Assembly (NCBI GenBank): GCA_017991595.1
Contig: JAGOQJ010000009.1
Location: 37,577-101,576, forward strand
DNA length: 64,000 nucleotides
Direction of reading: 5' to 3'
Origin: Candidatus Didemnitutus sp.
GTDB lineage: Bacteria > Verrucomicrobiota > Verrucomicrobiia > Opitutales > Opitutaceae
Program-made: the position numbers and the translations under genes
Shown here: positions 20,169 to 28,786 of the stretch, one piece after another
Layout of the letters: every line of letters begins with the position of its first letter
How positions within the stretch are numbered: position 1 is the stretch's first letter
The notes under the pieces: generated by a model
Database searches by the model: none
What the model was told of the DNA's origin: nothing
The model's input: only the letters and a program-made list of their open reading frames with translations

Positions 20169-20258
20169 GCGCGGCAGCGCCGCCCCGCAACGCGACGTGC
20201 GCGCAGAAGTGCACGGTGGGCGACCGTTGGGAAAATCCGGAAAACTGCCGGCACTCGC

Positions 20259-20285
20259 TCAAGTGCGCGCGACCCGTGCCGATGT
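20259..20285 (+). promoter_or_regulatory. FliA (sigma-28)-type promoter of flagellin gene
   Basis: TCAAGTGC (20259-20266), 11 bp, then GCCGATGT (20278-20285) closely matches the flagellar sigma-28 consensus TAAAGTTT-N11-GCCGATAA in both boxes and in spacing. It lies about 75 bp upstream of the flagellin start and points towards it. Confidence 0.7.
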
Positions 20286-20360
20286 GAGCAACCGTCGTTA
20301 CCCCTTGAGCGACACGGGCGGCACGGAAGCCGCATCTCCACGCCGGATCACGGACGAATC

Positions 20361-21602
20361 ATGTCAGTCGTCATCAACACCAATTACGCCGCGACCCTCG
20401 CGAGCGACAACCTCGCGGCCTCGAGCCAGCTGTTGCAACGCAGCCTCAACCGCCTCTCCAGCGGCTCGAGGATCGTCAATCCCTCCGACGATGCCGGCGG
20501 CCTCGCCGTCTCGATGAAACTGACGGCCACCGCCAAGCGCCAAGGCGCCGCCGCCACCAATCTCAGCAACTCCGTCTCCTACCTTCAATCGCAGGACGGC
20601 GTGCTGAAAACCACCGCCAAAGTCCTCGAGCGCATCGGCGAACTGAAGACCCTCGCCGCCGATCCGACGAAGAACGCCTCCGACATCGCCAACTACAACG
20701 CCGAGTTCAGCACGCTGCAGGATCAGCTCGTCTCGCTGGCCGCGGAAAAATTCAACGGCAAAGCCCTTTTCGGGCCGGATGAATTGTCCGTGCCCGCCAC
20801 CGCCGACGGCACCAGCTCGATCACCCTGCCCGGAGTGGAGCTGCTCGGCAGTCCGGCCTTCCCCGCGCTGACCGACAGCTTTGCCAATCTCAGCCAGTGG
20901 AGCGACGACAGCTTCGGCGGTTCGGCCTACGTGGCCGGCGGCGTGCTCAATCTCGACGGCTCCTTCGGTATCGTGACCTCGAACCAGAGCTTTTCCGAGC
21001 CCTTCGAACTCAACCTCGAATACCAGAGCAAGGCCACCGGCGACATTTTCTCAGTGTGGCTGGACGACACCGGCACCATCATCGGATCCGCCAATCCGGG
21101 CGACACCAACTGGCACAGCATGCGCATCGTCTTCGATGGCACGACCGCCAACGCCTATATCGACGGCTCGCCGACGCCCAGCATGACGACCAATCCGAGC
21201 CCCGCATCGGGTCCGATCCAGTTGTCGTCCAACGCCGCCAACGGTATCCGCGTGCGCAATCTCTCCGTGGCGAGCACCGAGGGTTCCGGCAGCGAAGTCT
21301 CCACCGTCACGTCGGCGGCCGACCTGCAAAGCCTCTCCCTCTCCTCGATCACCGCCGCCCTCAGCGATGTCGCGACCTTTCGCGCCAACAACGGCGCACA
21401 ACAATCCCGCCTCGGGTTCGCGGCGGAGGTCCTCGCCGTCAACAAGGCCAACATCGAGGCCGCCAACAGCCGTATCACCGACGTCGATGTCGCGCAGGAA
21501 TCCACCCAACTCGCGCGCTACAACATCCTCGTCCAATCCGGTGCCGCCATGCTCAGCCAGGCCAACCAGTCCGCGCAGATGGCCTTGCGCCTGCTCGGGT
21601 GA
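20361..21602 (+). CDS. Flagellin with beta-sandwich-like insert
   Basis: Flagellar filament subunit of 413 residues. The N-terminal D0/D1 helices are classic (V-I-N-T-N at the start, then L-N-R-L-S-S-G-S-R-I near 30-40 with D-D-A-G-G-L-A-V-S), as are the C-terminal D1/D0 helices (S-R-I-T-D-V-D-V-A-Q-E-S and the hydrophobic end). Between them, about residues 140-310, lies an insert rich in beta strands, with W-H-S-M-R-I-V-F-D-G and A-Y-I-D-G, a pattern typical of concanavalin-A-like/LamG sandwiches. No other flagellar gene is in the window, so this is an orphan copy. A FliA-type promoter precedes it. Confidence 0.93.
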   Translation: MSVVINTNYAATLASDNLAASSQLLQRSLNRLSSGSRIVNPSDDAGGLAVSMKLTATAKRQGAAATNLSNSVSYLQSQDGVLKTTAKVLERIGELKTLAADPTKNASDIANYNAEFSTLQDQLVSLAAEKFNGKALFGPDELSVPATADGTSSITLPGVELLGSPAFPALTDSFANLSQWSDDSFGGSAYVAGGVLNLDGSFGIVTSNQSFSEPFELNLEYQSKATGDIFSVWLDDTGTIIGSANPGDTNWHSMRIVFDGTTANAYIDGSPTPSMTTNPSPASGPIQLSSNAANGIRVRNLSVASTEGSGSEVSTVTSAADLQSLSLSSITAALSDVATFRANNGAQQSRLGFAAEVLAVNKANIEAANSRITDVDVAQESTQLARYNILVQSGAAMLSQANQSAQMALRLLG

Positions 21603-21648
21603 CCCGCGCCCTCATTGACGCGCCCGCGGCCTTCGCCAGAGTGACCGC

Positions 21649-22419
21649 GTGAACTTTTTTGCCCGTCGGATACTCTCGCTTGTCGCCGGGACGCTGGCCC
21701 TCGCCGCTCCGCTCGCCGCCCGCGAGGGCGCCCCGCAGACCTTCCTCATCGTCCACGGCGCCTGGGGCGGTGCCTGGCAATTCGCCAAGGTCGACCCGCT
21801 GCTGCGCGAGCGCGGCTACGATGTGCGCCGCGTCACGCTCACCGGTCTCGGCGAACGCGTCCACCTCGCCTCGCCCGACATCGGGCTGCAGACCCACATC
21901 GACGACGTCGTGAACGTCATCCTCTTCGAGAATCTCCGCGACATCGTTCTCCTCGGCCACAGTTACGGCGGCATGGTCATCAGCGGCGTGGCCCAGCGCG
22001 TGCCTGACCGCATCGCCCGCCTGGTCTATCTCGACGCCATCCTGCCGAACGACGGCGAGAGCCTCCTGACCGCGCGCGGCGACCGGGCAAGCAGCCTCGA
22101 TCTGTCGAAGATGACGCGCGACGGCTTCCTCGTGCCCTTGTGGGTGCGCCCCGACAAACCACACCCGTTCGACGTGCCGCATCCGTTGAAGACCTTCACC
22201 GATTCCGTCGCGCTGAAAAATCCCGCCGCGGAGAAGATTCCTGCGCTCTACATCCTGACGGTCGATCCCGGCAAGAAGCCGGAGGAGGACGATTTCTGGC
22301 CCTTCGCCGAGCGTGCCCGCGACCGCGGCTGGCCCGTCGTCGAAATGGTCGGCGACCACAACCCGCAGTGGCGTCAGCCCGCCGCGACCGTCGAGGTCCT
22401 CGCGGGCGCCCTCCACTGA
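21649..22419 (+). CDS. Secreted alpha/beta hydrolase
   Basis: A 256-residue hydrolase with an N-terminal signal peptide (cleavage near A-P-L-A-A, residue 24). The catalytic serine is in L-G-H-S-Y-G-G-M, the oxyanion region is V-H-G-A-W-G-G-A-W, and a late G-D-H-N-P provides the likely histidine. The V-H-G-A-W-G-G-x-W and T-L-T-G-L-G-E-R-x-H-L patterns match the esterase/hydroxynitrile-lyase-like group of hydrolases. It starts at GTG 21649, 46 bp after flagellin, and is followed by a strong terminator. Substrate is unknown. Confidence 0.82.
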   Translation: MNFFARRILSLVAGTLALAAPLAAREGAPQTFLIVHGAWGGAWQFAKVDPLLRERGYDVRRVTLTGLGERVHLASPDIGLQTHIDDVVNVILFENLRDIVLLGHSYGGMVISGVAQRVPDRIARLVYLDAILPNDGESLLTARGDRASSLDLSKMTRDGFLVPLWVRPDKPHPFDVPHPLKTFTDSVALKNPAAEKIPALYILTVDPGKKPEEDDFWPFAERARDRGWPVVEMVGDHNPQWRQPAATVEVLAGALH

Positions 22420-22447
22420 GGGCCTCGTCTTCATCCCTGAAAATGCG

Positions 22448-22481
22448 AAGGCCGCCTACCCCTAGGCGGCCTTCTCTTTTA
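22448..22481 (+). terminator. Rho-independent terminator
   Basis: Perfect 12-bp stem GAAGGCCGCCTA / TAGGCGGCCTTC with loop CCCC (22448-22475), followed by TCTTTT. It ends the hydrolase transcript. Confidence 0.9.
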
Positions 22482-22771
22482 CCCTAACACACAAGCAAAC
22501 ATATGAACTAACAACGATGGGAAAGACGCCGCTCCGCAGATTTCGTTCAAACGTATTCTGTTTTTCCGGCCGGTAATTTACCTCGCCGTAACATCCGCCA
22601 CCGCGCCGTCGCCCGAAACCGCGAAAAATGCCCTCCGCCGGCATTGTCAGCGGCCCGCGACCAAGCCAAGTTGACCGCCAGAGGTCTTTTCCCCGCTGCG
22701 GCTTCCCGCTCCACGCCCTCGAACGGCATCGTGCGACGCTCCAGCGCAGAAAGCGCCTAGTCCGCCTCCTC
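22482..22771. other. Non-coding stretch with AT-richer first part
   Basis: No plausible coding sequence. The first 110 bp are clearly less GC-rich than the surroundings. A small hairpin AATGCC-N7-GGCATT lies at 22627-22645. Nothing else is recognisable; it presumably holds the promoter of the small-gene cluster that follows. Confidence 0.4.
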
Positions 22772-23182
22772 ATGCCGCCTCCCCGCGAAGTTCCGTCCCG
22801 CTCCGCCAAGGTCGTCCACCGCCACGCCTGGCTCTGGGAGCCGCTGGAAGAGGAGCCCAGCTTCGTGCTGCGCGCGATGTTCGGCGCCAAGGCCGTCTAT
22901 CTCGACGGCCGGCTCCTGTTTTGTTTCTGCGCCGGCGAGGAACCTTGGCGCGGCCTGCTCGTGTGCACAGAGCGCGAACACCACGCGAGCCTCTGCGCCG
23001 CCCATCCGGAGCTCGCCCCTCATTCCATCCTGCCGAAATGGCTCTATCTGCCCGAGACAGCCCCGCGCTTCGAGAACACCGGCACGGCCCTCGTGCAACT
23101 CGCCCGCCGGCGCGACCCTCGCCTCGGCGTCCTGCCACGGCCCAAACGCGGTCGTCCCCACAGCACCACCCGCCCACGTTGA
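22772..23182 (+). CDS. TfoX/MmcQ-like conserved small protein
   Basis: A 136-residue cytosolic protein. The conserved part holds R-A-M-F-G-A-K-A-V-Y-L-D-G-R-L-L and later L-P-K-W-L-Y-L-P-E, which resembles the TfoX N-terminal/YjbR-like fold (M-F-G-G-x-x-x-Y-x-x-G). No catalytic residues are evident. ATG 22772 is preferred over an upstream reading of low-quality sequence. It ends 4 bp before the YdeI-like gene, so the two are an operon. Function is unknown. Confidence 0.65.
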   Translation: MPPPREVPSRSAKVVHRHAWLWEPLEEEPSFVLRAMFGAKAVYLDGRLLFCFCAGEEPWRGLLVCTEREHHASLCAAHPELAPHSILPKWLYLPETAPRFENTGTALVQLARRRDPRLGVLPRPKRGRPHSTTRPR

Positions 23183-23186
23183 GCCC

Positions 23187-23747
23187 ATGAGCGCCATCTT
23201 TTTCGCCACCGCCGCCGAGTTCCGCCGCTGGTTGCTGACCAACCACGCCCGCGTCACGGAATTGCAGGTCGGTTTCTACAAAAAGAGCGCCACCCGCAAG
23301 GGCCTGACCTATCGCGAAGCCGTCGAGGAGGCGCTGTGCTTCGGCTGGATCGACGGCCAGGTGCGCCGGATCGACGAGGAGCGCTACCAACACCGTTTCA
23401 CGCCCCGCCGCCCCGGCAGCACGTGGAGCAACGTCAACGTGGCTCACGTGGAGCGCCTGATCGCAGCAGGACGGATGCACGCCTCCGGGCTGGCCGCATT
23501 CCACGCCCGCCTGCCCGCCAAGACCGGCGTTTACTCATTCGAGCCCGCCACGCCGCCGGTCTTGCCGGCTGCGATGGCCCGCCGCTTCCGCGCCGAGAAG
23601 GCAGCCTGGGCTTTTTTCCAAGCCCAGCCTCCGGGCTATCGCCGGCTGGCTCTCCACAAGGTCGTCAGCCCGAAGCAGGCCGCCACCCGCGAACGTTGGT
23701 TCGCCCGCCTGATCGCCGCCTCCGCCGCCGGTCGACGGCTGGAATAG
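23187..23747 (+). CDS. YdeI/OmpD-associated family protein
   Basis: A 186-residue cytosolic protein with the family hallmarks: E-F-R-R-W-L near the start, L-T-Y-R-E-A-V-E-E-A-L-C-F-G-W-I-D-G around 45-60, F-T-P-R-R-P-G-S-T-W-S near 77, and a basic C-terminal helix. YdeI-type proteins are linked in the literature to resistance to antimicrobial peptides and bacteriocins, but their biochemistry is not established. It is directly downstream of the TfoX-like gene. Confidence 0.85.
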   Translation: MSAIFFATAAEFRRWLLTNHARVTELQVGFYKKSATRKGLTYREAVEEALCFGWIDGQVRRIDEERYQHRFTPRRPGSTWSNVNVAHVERLIAAGRMHASGLAAFHARLPAKTGVYSFEPATPPVLPAAMARRFRAEKAAWAFFQAQPPGYRRLALHKVVSPKQAATRERWFARLIAASAAGRRLE

Positions 23748-23899
23748 GCCCTCCGCGCGGCGGGGTCGTCGTGAACGACGAAAAGTTGCCCCTCGCCGCC
23801 GCGCGCTCCGGCAACGGAACAATTCTCCGCCAGCGAATGGCAAGAGACGCGAGGTCGGAGGCGGCAAAACCTGATTTACTGCGACGCTTGAACCCCACC

Positions 23900-24142
23900 A
23901 TGCCTACCGAAATCCATGGTCATGCCGTGATGGACTTGATGCAGGCGTCCGGCCGCACGTTTTGCCGGAAATCTCTCGTCGCCTACATCGAGCATCACTT
24001 CGGCCGCCACACCCGTTTCTGCACCTGTTCCTGCTCCGATCTCACGGCGGAACAATTGGTCGATTTTTTTGCCGCCCGCGGCAAATTCAAGGGCACCGAG
24101 GACGCCTTCACGCTCGATCCCGGACACGCCTGCCACCACTGA
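23900..24142 (+). CDS. YecH-family putative metal-binding protein
   Basis: An 80-residue protein of the YecH/DUF2492 type. It begins with E-I-H-G-H-A-V-M-D-L-M, has an H-T-R-F-C-T-C-S-C-S-D-L segment, then L-V-D-F-F-A-A-R-G-K-F, and ends G-H-A-C-H-H. The many Cys and His residues suggest metal binding, as annotated for the family; function is not known. It lies 31 bp before the ROK kinase gene. The ATG gives the canonical start. Confidence 0.85.
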   Translation: MPTEIHGHAVMDLMQASGRTFCRKSLVAYIEHHFGRHTRFCTCSCSDLTAEQLVDFFAARGKFKGTEDAFTLDPGHACHH

Positions 24143-24173
24143 CCTCCCTCGCTCCAGCCCAGCCTGATCACTC

Positions 24174-25211
24174 ATGACCTCCGCCAAGCTTTTCCTCGGC
24201 ACCGACAGCGGCGCCACGACCTCCAAGACCGGTGGCATCCGCGCGGATGGCACGATCATCTCCCAAGAATTGCGCCAGATCTCGACCAACGCCCAGGACG
24301 GCACCGCCGGCGTCGTGCGCGGCTGGGTGCAGGGAGCGAACAATTTTCTGACGGAGCACGGGTTCACTTGGAACGAGGTCGGCGGCGTGGGCCTCGCGCT
24401 CCCCGGCCCTTACCTCAGCTACGGCATCATGGGGCGCGCGGCCAATCTGCCCGCGAATTTCTACGGTTGGAACTTCCACGCCGACTACGCCGCCGCGCTC
24501 GCCGAGGCCGCCGGACGCCCCATCCCGCTCGTCGTGGGCAACGACGGCAATTTCGGCGGTGTCGGTGAGGCCCATCGCGTCGCCGCCGGCCGCGCCGCCA
24601 GCGTGCTCATGCTCGCGCCCGGCTCCGGACTCGGCGCGGCCTACGTCGATCCGCGCGGCCTGCCGCTCGACGGCGACACCCTCTCCGGCATGGAGAGCGG
24701 CCACATGCCCGCCCCGCTCCACCTGCTCGGCAACATCCGTCCCTTCCGCTGCGGTTGCGGACGCGAGTGGGGCTGCATCGAAGCCTACACGACCATCTCC
24801 GGGCTGCCCCAGTTGCTCGACGTCTTCCTCGAGAAACATCCCCGCCACCCGCTGGCCAGCTCCACGCAGCCGATCAAGGAGAAGGTCCTCTCCCTGCGCA
24901 CGCTGGCGCAGCAAGGCGACGCGCTCGCGCTCGACATCTTCGACTTTCAGGCACGTGCGCTCGGCCTGCACATCGCCAATCTGTTGATGTCGCTCGACAC
25001 CGAATACGTCGTCATCGGCGGCGGTCTCATCGATCCCGGCGCGACGACCCACGCCTTCCGCGAGCGTTACCTGGCCGGCATCCGCGCCGCCGCCGAACCC
25101 TACCTGTGGGAACCGCAACGCGCCCGCCTGAAGATCTTCGCCGCGACACTCGGCGAGCTCTCCCAGGCCATCGGCGCCGCGCTGGTCGCCCGCGCCAAGT
25201 TCGGCACCTGA
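24174..25211 (+). CDS. ROK-family sugar kinase
   Basis: A 345-residue ROK protein without an N-terminal helix-turn-helix, hence an enzyme rather than a repressor. The ATP phosphate-binding motif is G-T-D-S-G-A-T-T-S-K at residues 9-18. The catalytic Asp lies in V-G-N-D-G-N-F-G-G, and the ROK signature includes the zinc-binding C-G-C-G-R-E-W-G-C-I-E-A-Y. It is probably a glucokinase or N-acetylhexosamine kinase; the sugar cannot be deduced. No transporter or glycosidase is adjacent. Confidence 0.9.
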   Translation: MTSAKLFLGTDSGATTSKTGGIRADGTIISQELRQISTNAQDGTAGVVRGWVQGANNFLTEHGFTWNEVGGVGLALPGPYLSYGIMGRAANLPANFYGWNFHADYAAALAEAAGRPIPLVVGNDGNFGGVGEAHRVAAGRAASVLMLAPGSGLGAAYVDPRGLPLDGDTLSGMESGHMPAPLHLLGNIRPFRCGCGREWGCIEAYTTISGLPQLLDVFLEKHPRHPLASSTQPIKEKVLSLRTLAQQGDALALDIFDFQARALGLHIANLLMSLDTEYVVIGGGLIDPGATTHAFRERYLAGIRAAAEPYLWEPQRARLKIFAATLGELSQAIGAALVARAKFGT

Positions 25212-25280
25212 GCGCGGCCCCGTCGCGGGCCTTTTCATTCTCGTTGCGCACGGGTTCAGGTGGAGCATCTTGCCAGCGCC

Positions 25281-25871
25281 ATGAACCCGGCTGAACTCCA
25301 CGGCTTGCTCGCCTTCCTCCGGCACGCGGAACGGTTGAAAACCGTCACGCGCACCGCGTGGACTTCCGAGGGCAAACCCGAGTCGACCGCCGAGCACACG
25401 TGGCGCATGGGCCTGTTCGCGCTCAGCCTGCAGCCCTGGTTCCCCGAACTCGACTACGGCCGCGTGCTGGGGCTCGTCGTCGTGCACGACCTCGGCGAGG
25501 CGATCAACGGCGACATCTCCGCCGTCCAGCAAGCCGGCGCCCCGCCGAAGCTCGAACAGGAACGCCGCGATCTCCTGCAACTGCTCGCGCCCGCCCCGGC
25601 GAACGTCCGCGACCGCCTCGTCGCCCTCTGGGAGGAATACAACGCCGCAACCACGCCCGAGGCGCGCTTCGTCAAGGCCGTCGACAAGCTCGAGACGCTG
25701 CTGCAGCACAACCAAGGGCGCAACCCGGCCGATTTCGACTACGCCTTCAACCTGCCCTACGGCCAGGCCTACACGCGCTGCCATCCGATCATCGAGCAAC
25801 TCCGCGCCGCCCTCGACGCCGAGACCCGTGTGCGCGCCGACGGCAACCGCCCCGCCCCACCCGCGGCCTGA
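25281..25871 (+). CDS. HD-domain phosphohydrolase (YfbR/HDDC2-like)
   Basis: A 196-residue metal-dependent HD hydrolase. Metal ligands are visible as H in E-H-T-W-R-M near residue 40, the H-D pair in V-V-V-H-D-L-G-E-A near 70 and a later Asp in V-K-A-V-D-K-L-E. The D-L-G-E-A-I-N-G-D-I pattern matches HDDC2/YfbR 5'-deoxynucleotidases, which dephosphorylate nucleoside monophosphates. ATG 25281 is chosen over GTG 25260 because the family begins near L-x-x-F-L-R-x-A-E-x-L-K. Confidence 0.87.
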   Translation: MNPAELHGLLAFLRHAERLKTVTRTAWTSEGKPESTAEHTWRMGLFALSLQPWFPELDYGRVLGLVVVHDLGEAINGDISAVQQAGAPPKLEQERRDLLQLLAPAPANVRDRLVALWEEYNAATTPEARFVKAVDKLETLLQHNQGRNPADFDYAFNLPYGQAYTRCHPIIEQLRAALDAETRVRADGNRPAPPAA

Positions 25872-25970
25872 TGCACTACAGCTCGTGCGCCACCCCGAGG
25901 TAGCGAGTTTACGCTGTGGGGCGCCAACGCAGGGCAAGCTGACGCCTTCGCAGGTTCCACGTTCGGACGC

Positions 25971-25996
25971 AAAAAAGCCCGCCGGTCAGGCGGGCT
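25971..25996 (-). terminator. Rho-independent terminator of aspS
   Basis: Read on the minus strand, AGCCCGCC-TGACC-GGCGGGCT forms an 8-bp stem followed by a T tract (the run of A at 25971-25976). It lies 47 bp past the aspS stop. Confidence 0.88.
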
Positions 25997-26042
25997 TCGC
26001 GTTTCGGTCACACGACGCAATGCGTGTGGCGTTCGGGCGTGC

Positions 26043-27821
26043 TTACTTCGCCTCTTCGACCACGCGGATGTGGAGGTCGCGGAGCTGTTTCTCCGTCACG
26101 GGCGTCGGGCTCTGGTTCATCAGGTCCTGCGCCTTCTGCGTTTTGGGGAACGCGATGACGTCGCGGATCGACGTCGTGCCGCAGAGCAGTGCGCACATGC
26201 GGTCGAGCCCGAAGGCGATGCCGCCGTGCGGAGGCGCACCGTATTTGAACGCCTTCAGCATGTAGCCGAAGCGGCTCTCGACGACGTCCGCCGGAATCTT
26301 GAGCACGTCCGTGAACACCTTCTCCTGCAGTGCCGGCTGGTGGATACGGATCGAGCCGCCGCCGAGCTCCATGCCATTCAACACGACGTCGTAGTGCTGG
26401 CCGCGCACGGCCTTCGGGTCGCTGTCGAGGAGCGCGGCGTCTTCCGGCACCGGCGCGGTGAACGGGTGATGCGTGGCCGCATACGCGCCGCGTTCCTCGT
26501 CGTAGCTCATCAGCGGGAAATCAACGACCCAGAGAAAATTCCATTGGTCGGGGCGCAGCGTCAGCTTACCGCGTTTCACGAGCAATTGCGCGGCATCGAG
26601 ACGGATGCGGCCGAGGATCGCGCAGGCGCGGTCCCACGGAGCGGCGGCGAAGCAGATCAGGTCGCCGTCTTCGATGTTGAGGCGCTTCGTCAGGTCGGCC
26701 TTCTCGGCGTCGGTGAAGAATTTCACGATCGGCGACTTCCACTCGCCCTTTTCGACCTTGATGTAGGCGAGGCCCTTCGCGCCCATCGCCTTCGCGGATT
26801 CCTCGAGTGAGGTGATTTCGCCCTGCGTGGCATCGGCGAGGCCCTTGGCGTTGACCGCCTTGATCGAACCGCCGGCCGCCACGGTGGATTGGAACACCTT
26901 GAAAGCGGACGTGCGGAACGTCTCCGAGAAATCGACGAGTTCGATGCCGAAACGCGTGTCGGGCTTGTCGACGCCGAAGCGGTTCATCGCGTCCTTGTAA
27001 GCCATGCGCGGGAACGGCGTGGGCAGGTCGTGGTTGAGCACGTCCTTCCAAACCTTCTTCAACATGCCTTCGAAGAGCGCGTAGATGCCTTCACGATCGA
27101 TGAACGAAACCTCGACGTCGATCTGCGTGAACTCCATCTGGCGGTCGGCGCGCAGATCTTCGTCACGGAAGCAGCGGGCGATCTGGAAATATTTTTCCAC
27201 GCCCGCGACCATGAGGATCTGCTTGAACTGCTGCGGCGACTGCGAGAGCGCGTAGAATTGGCCGGCGTGGATGCGCGACGGCACGAGGTATTCGCGCGCG
27301 CCTTCGGGCGTGCTCTTGAACAGCGCGGGCGTCTCAACCTCGTAGAAGCCCTGCGAGTCGAAGTAGTCGCGCACGGCCTTCGTGGCCTTGTGGCGCACGG
27401 CGAGGTTGCGGCGCATCTTCGGGCGGCGCAGGTCGAGGTAGCGGTAAGTGAGGCGCAGGTCCTCGTTGACCTTGTCGCCGCCGGCGTCGTCGAGCGGGAA
27501 CGGGGGCGTTTCGGAAATGTTGTGGATGACCAGCTCGGTCGCATCGACCTCGATCTCGCCGGTGGGCAGGTTCTTGTTCACCATGTCGGCCGGACGATTC
27601 TCGACCTTGCCGGTGATGCCGATGACGGACTCGTCTTTGAGCTTGGCGGCCTGCTCGCGCAGCGCGCTGTCGAACTTCACCTGCGTGATGCCCTGGCGGT
27701 CGCGCAGGTCGACAAAGATGATGCCGCCGTGGTCGCGGACGGAATCGACCCAGCCGGCGAGCGAGACGGTCGCGTGGAGGTCGGCCTTGGTAAGCTGGGC
27801 GCAGTGGTGGGTGCGTTTCAT
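26043..27821 (-). CDS. aspS: Aspartyl-tRNA synthetase
   Basis: Class II synthetase of 592 residues, the bacterial-type length that includes the GAD insertion domain (about residues 285-420). It has the N-terminal OB-fold anticodon-binding domain (L-A-G-W-V-D-S-V-R-D-H-G-G-I-I-F-V-D-L-R-D-R), motif 2 in F-R-D-E-D-L-R-A-D-R-Q-M-E-F-T-Q-I-D, and motif 3 in G-I-A-F-G-L-D-R-M. ATG 27821 is canonical. Whether it also charges tRNA-Asn depends on whether asparaginyl-tRNA synthetase or GatCAB is present, which cannot be seen here. A terminator follows. Confidence 0.96.
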   Translation of the reverse strand: MKRTHHCAQLTKADLHATVSLAGWVDSVRDHGGIIFVDLRDRQGITQVKFDSALREQAAKLKDESVIGITGKVENRPADMVNKNLPTGEIEVDATELVIHNISETPPFPLDDAGGDKVNEDLRLTYRYLDLRRPKMRRNLAVRHKATKAVRDYFDSQGFYEVETPALFKSTPEGAREYLVPSRIHAGQFYALSQSPQQFKQILMVAGVEKYFQIARCFRDEDLRADRQMEFTQIDVEVSFIDREGIYALFEGMLKKVWKDVLNHDLPTPFPRMAYKDAMNRFGVDKPDTRFGIELVDFSETFRTSAFKVFQSTVAAGGSIKAVNAKGLADATQGEITSLEESAKAMGAKGLAYIKVEKGEWKSPIVKFFTDAEKADLTKRLNIEDGDLICFAAAPWDRACAILGRIRLDAAQLLVKRGKLTLRPDQWNFLWVVDFPLMSYDEERGAYAATHHPFTAPVPEDAALLDSDPKAVRGQHYDVVLNGMELGGGSIRIHQPALQEKVFTDVLKIPADVVESRFGYMLKAFKYGAPPHGGIAFGLDRMCALLCGTTSIRDVIAFPKTQKAQDLMNQSPTPVTEKQLRDLHIRVVEEAK

Positions 27822-27908
27822 GGGACGGAAGGCCCAACAAACGGGCCGCCCGCGGGCGGAGCAAACAGAAATTCCCGCCCTATGACAAGGATGCGCCCAA
27901 CCCTCGGC

Positions 27909-28724
27909 TCAGCGCTTCTTCTTCGGCGTCTGGACTTCCGTTGGGTGGTCGATCACCTGCATCTCACCGATGTCGACGCGGCCGCGTCGGTAAGGGGTTT
28001 CGATTTCCTTCGGGGTGCGCTCGTCGCGACCGAACGACGCGGCGCCCGCGGTGATCATCGGGCCGATTGCCGCCGCCAAGCTCGTGCGGAGCGACGGGAC
28101 GCTCAGGCAAGTCTGCCAGACCATCACCTTGCGGCGCGGCTTCTCGAGCGCGGCGGCGAAATCGAACGCCGTGACGATCACAAAATAGCGGTCTTCCGAC
28201 GCACGCTCCGTCGCCTCGTCGCGCTCGAAGTGCAGCATGCTCTGCATGCTCTCGTGCCCGCCGGTCAACGCGAGCATCTCCCGGAAGTTGAGGATGGTTT
28301 GGTTGGAAATGGTCTCGCCGTCGCCGAGGTCCATTTCGTTGTCCATCACGTCGGGATTCATGCTGCCCCAGTGGAACGTGAGGATGAGCGTCGGCGGCGG
28401 CAGATCGCGGCCGGTCGGCAGGTATCCCTGCTTCGCCAGCGCCTTTTCCAAGGAAGGCCACACCTCGTGCAAGCCGACCGGATTTTCGCCGGCGACGGAG
28501 GGCCCGCGCTCGGTGTAGCCGCCTGCGATGGGGAAATAATACGCCGGGGCCTCCGGCGTGGGCCGCGGGTGAGTCTTGGCCACCTTCGCGTCGGTCTTAC
28601 GCGCGTAGACGAGGACGGGGAGTTTTTCCTCCTTCTCCTCCGCTCGAGTGGCGCCCGCCGCACACAGGGCGGCGAGCGCGCAGATGATGCCGCGCGCGAA
28701 TCGGTCCAACGATGTCTGGTTCAT
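27909..28724 (-). CDS. Secreted protein of unknown function
   Basis: I recognise no family. The 271-residue product has a signal peptide (hydrophobic segment I-I-C-A-L-A-A-L-C-A-A, cleavage near T-R-A-E-E, residue 29) and no further membrane helix. The mature protein contains L-I-L-T-F-H-W-G-S-M-N-P and an R-Y-F-V-I-V-T-A-F-D-F segment, which suggests a mixed alpha/beta periplasmic protein; its last eight residues are mostly Lys/Arg. ATG 28724 is chosen because it places the signal peptide correctly. It lies between gpmI and aspS on the same strand. Confidence 0.72.
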   Translation of the reverse strand: MNQTSLDRFARGIICALAALCAAGATRAEEKEEKLPVLVYARKTDAKVAKTHPRPTPEAPAYYFPIAGGYTERGPSVAGENPVGLHEVWPSLEKALAKQGYLPTGRDLPPPTLILTFHWGSMNPDVMDNEMDLGDGETISNQTILNFREMLALTGGHESMQSMLHFERDEATERASEDRYFVIVTAFDFAAALEKPRRKVMVWQTCLSVPSLRTSLAAAIGPMITAGAASFGRDERTPKEIETPYRRGRVDIGEMQVIDHPTEVQTPKKKR

Positions 28725-28786
28725 GCCAAGTGATGTCTTCCGCTGCTTGCCGTCGCGGAGCAGCACAGCGGAGACGACCGCCCGCA

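Noticed and set aside
24168..25937. 589-residue minus-strand open frame
   Set aside because: Antisense to the ROK kinase and HD hydrolase; caused by high third-position GC.
26889..28733. 614-residue plus-strand open frame
   Set aside because: Antisense to aspS and the secreted protein gene; no protein-like features.
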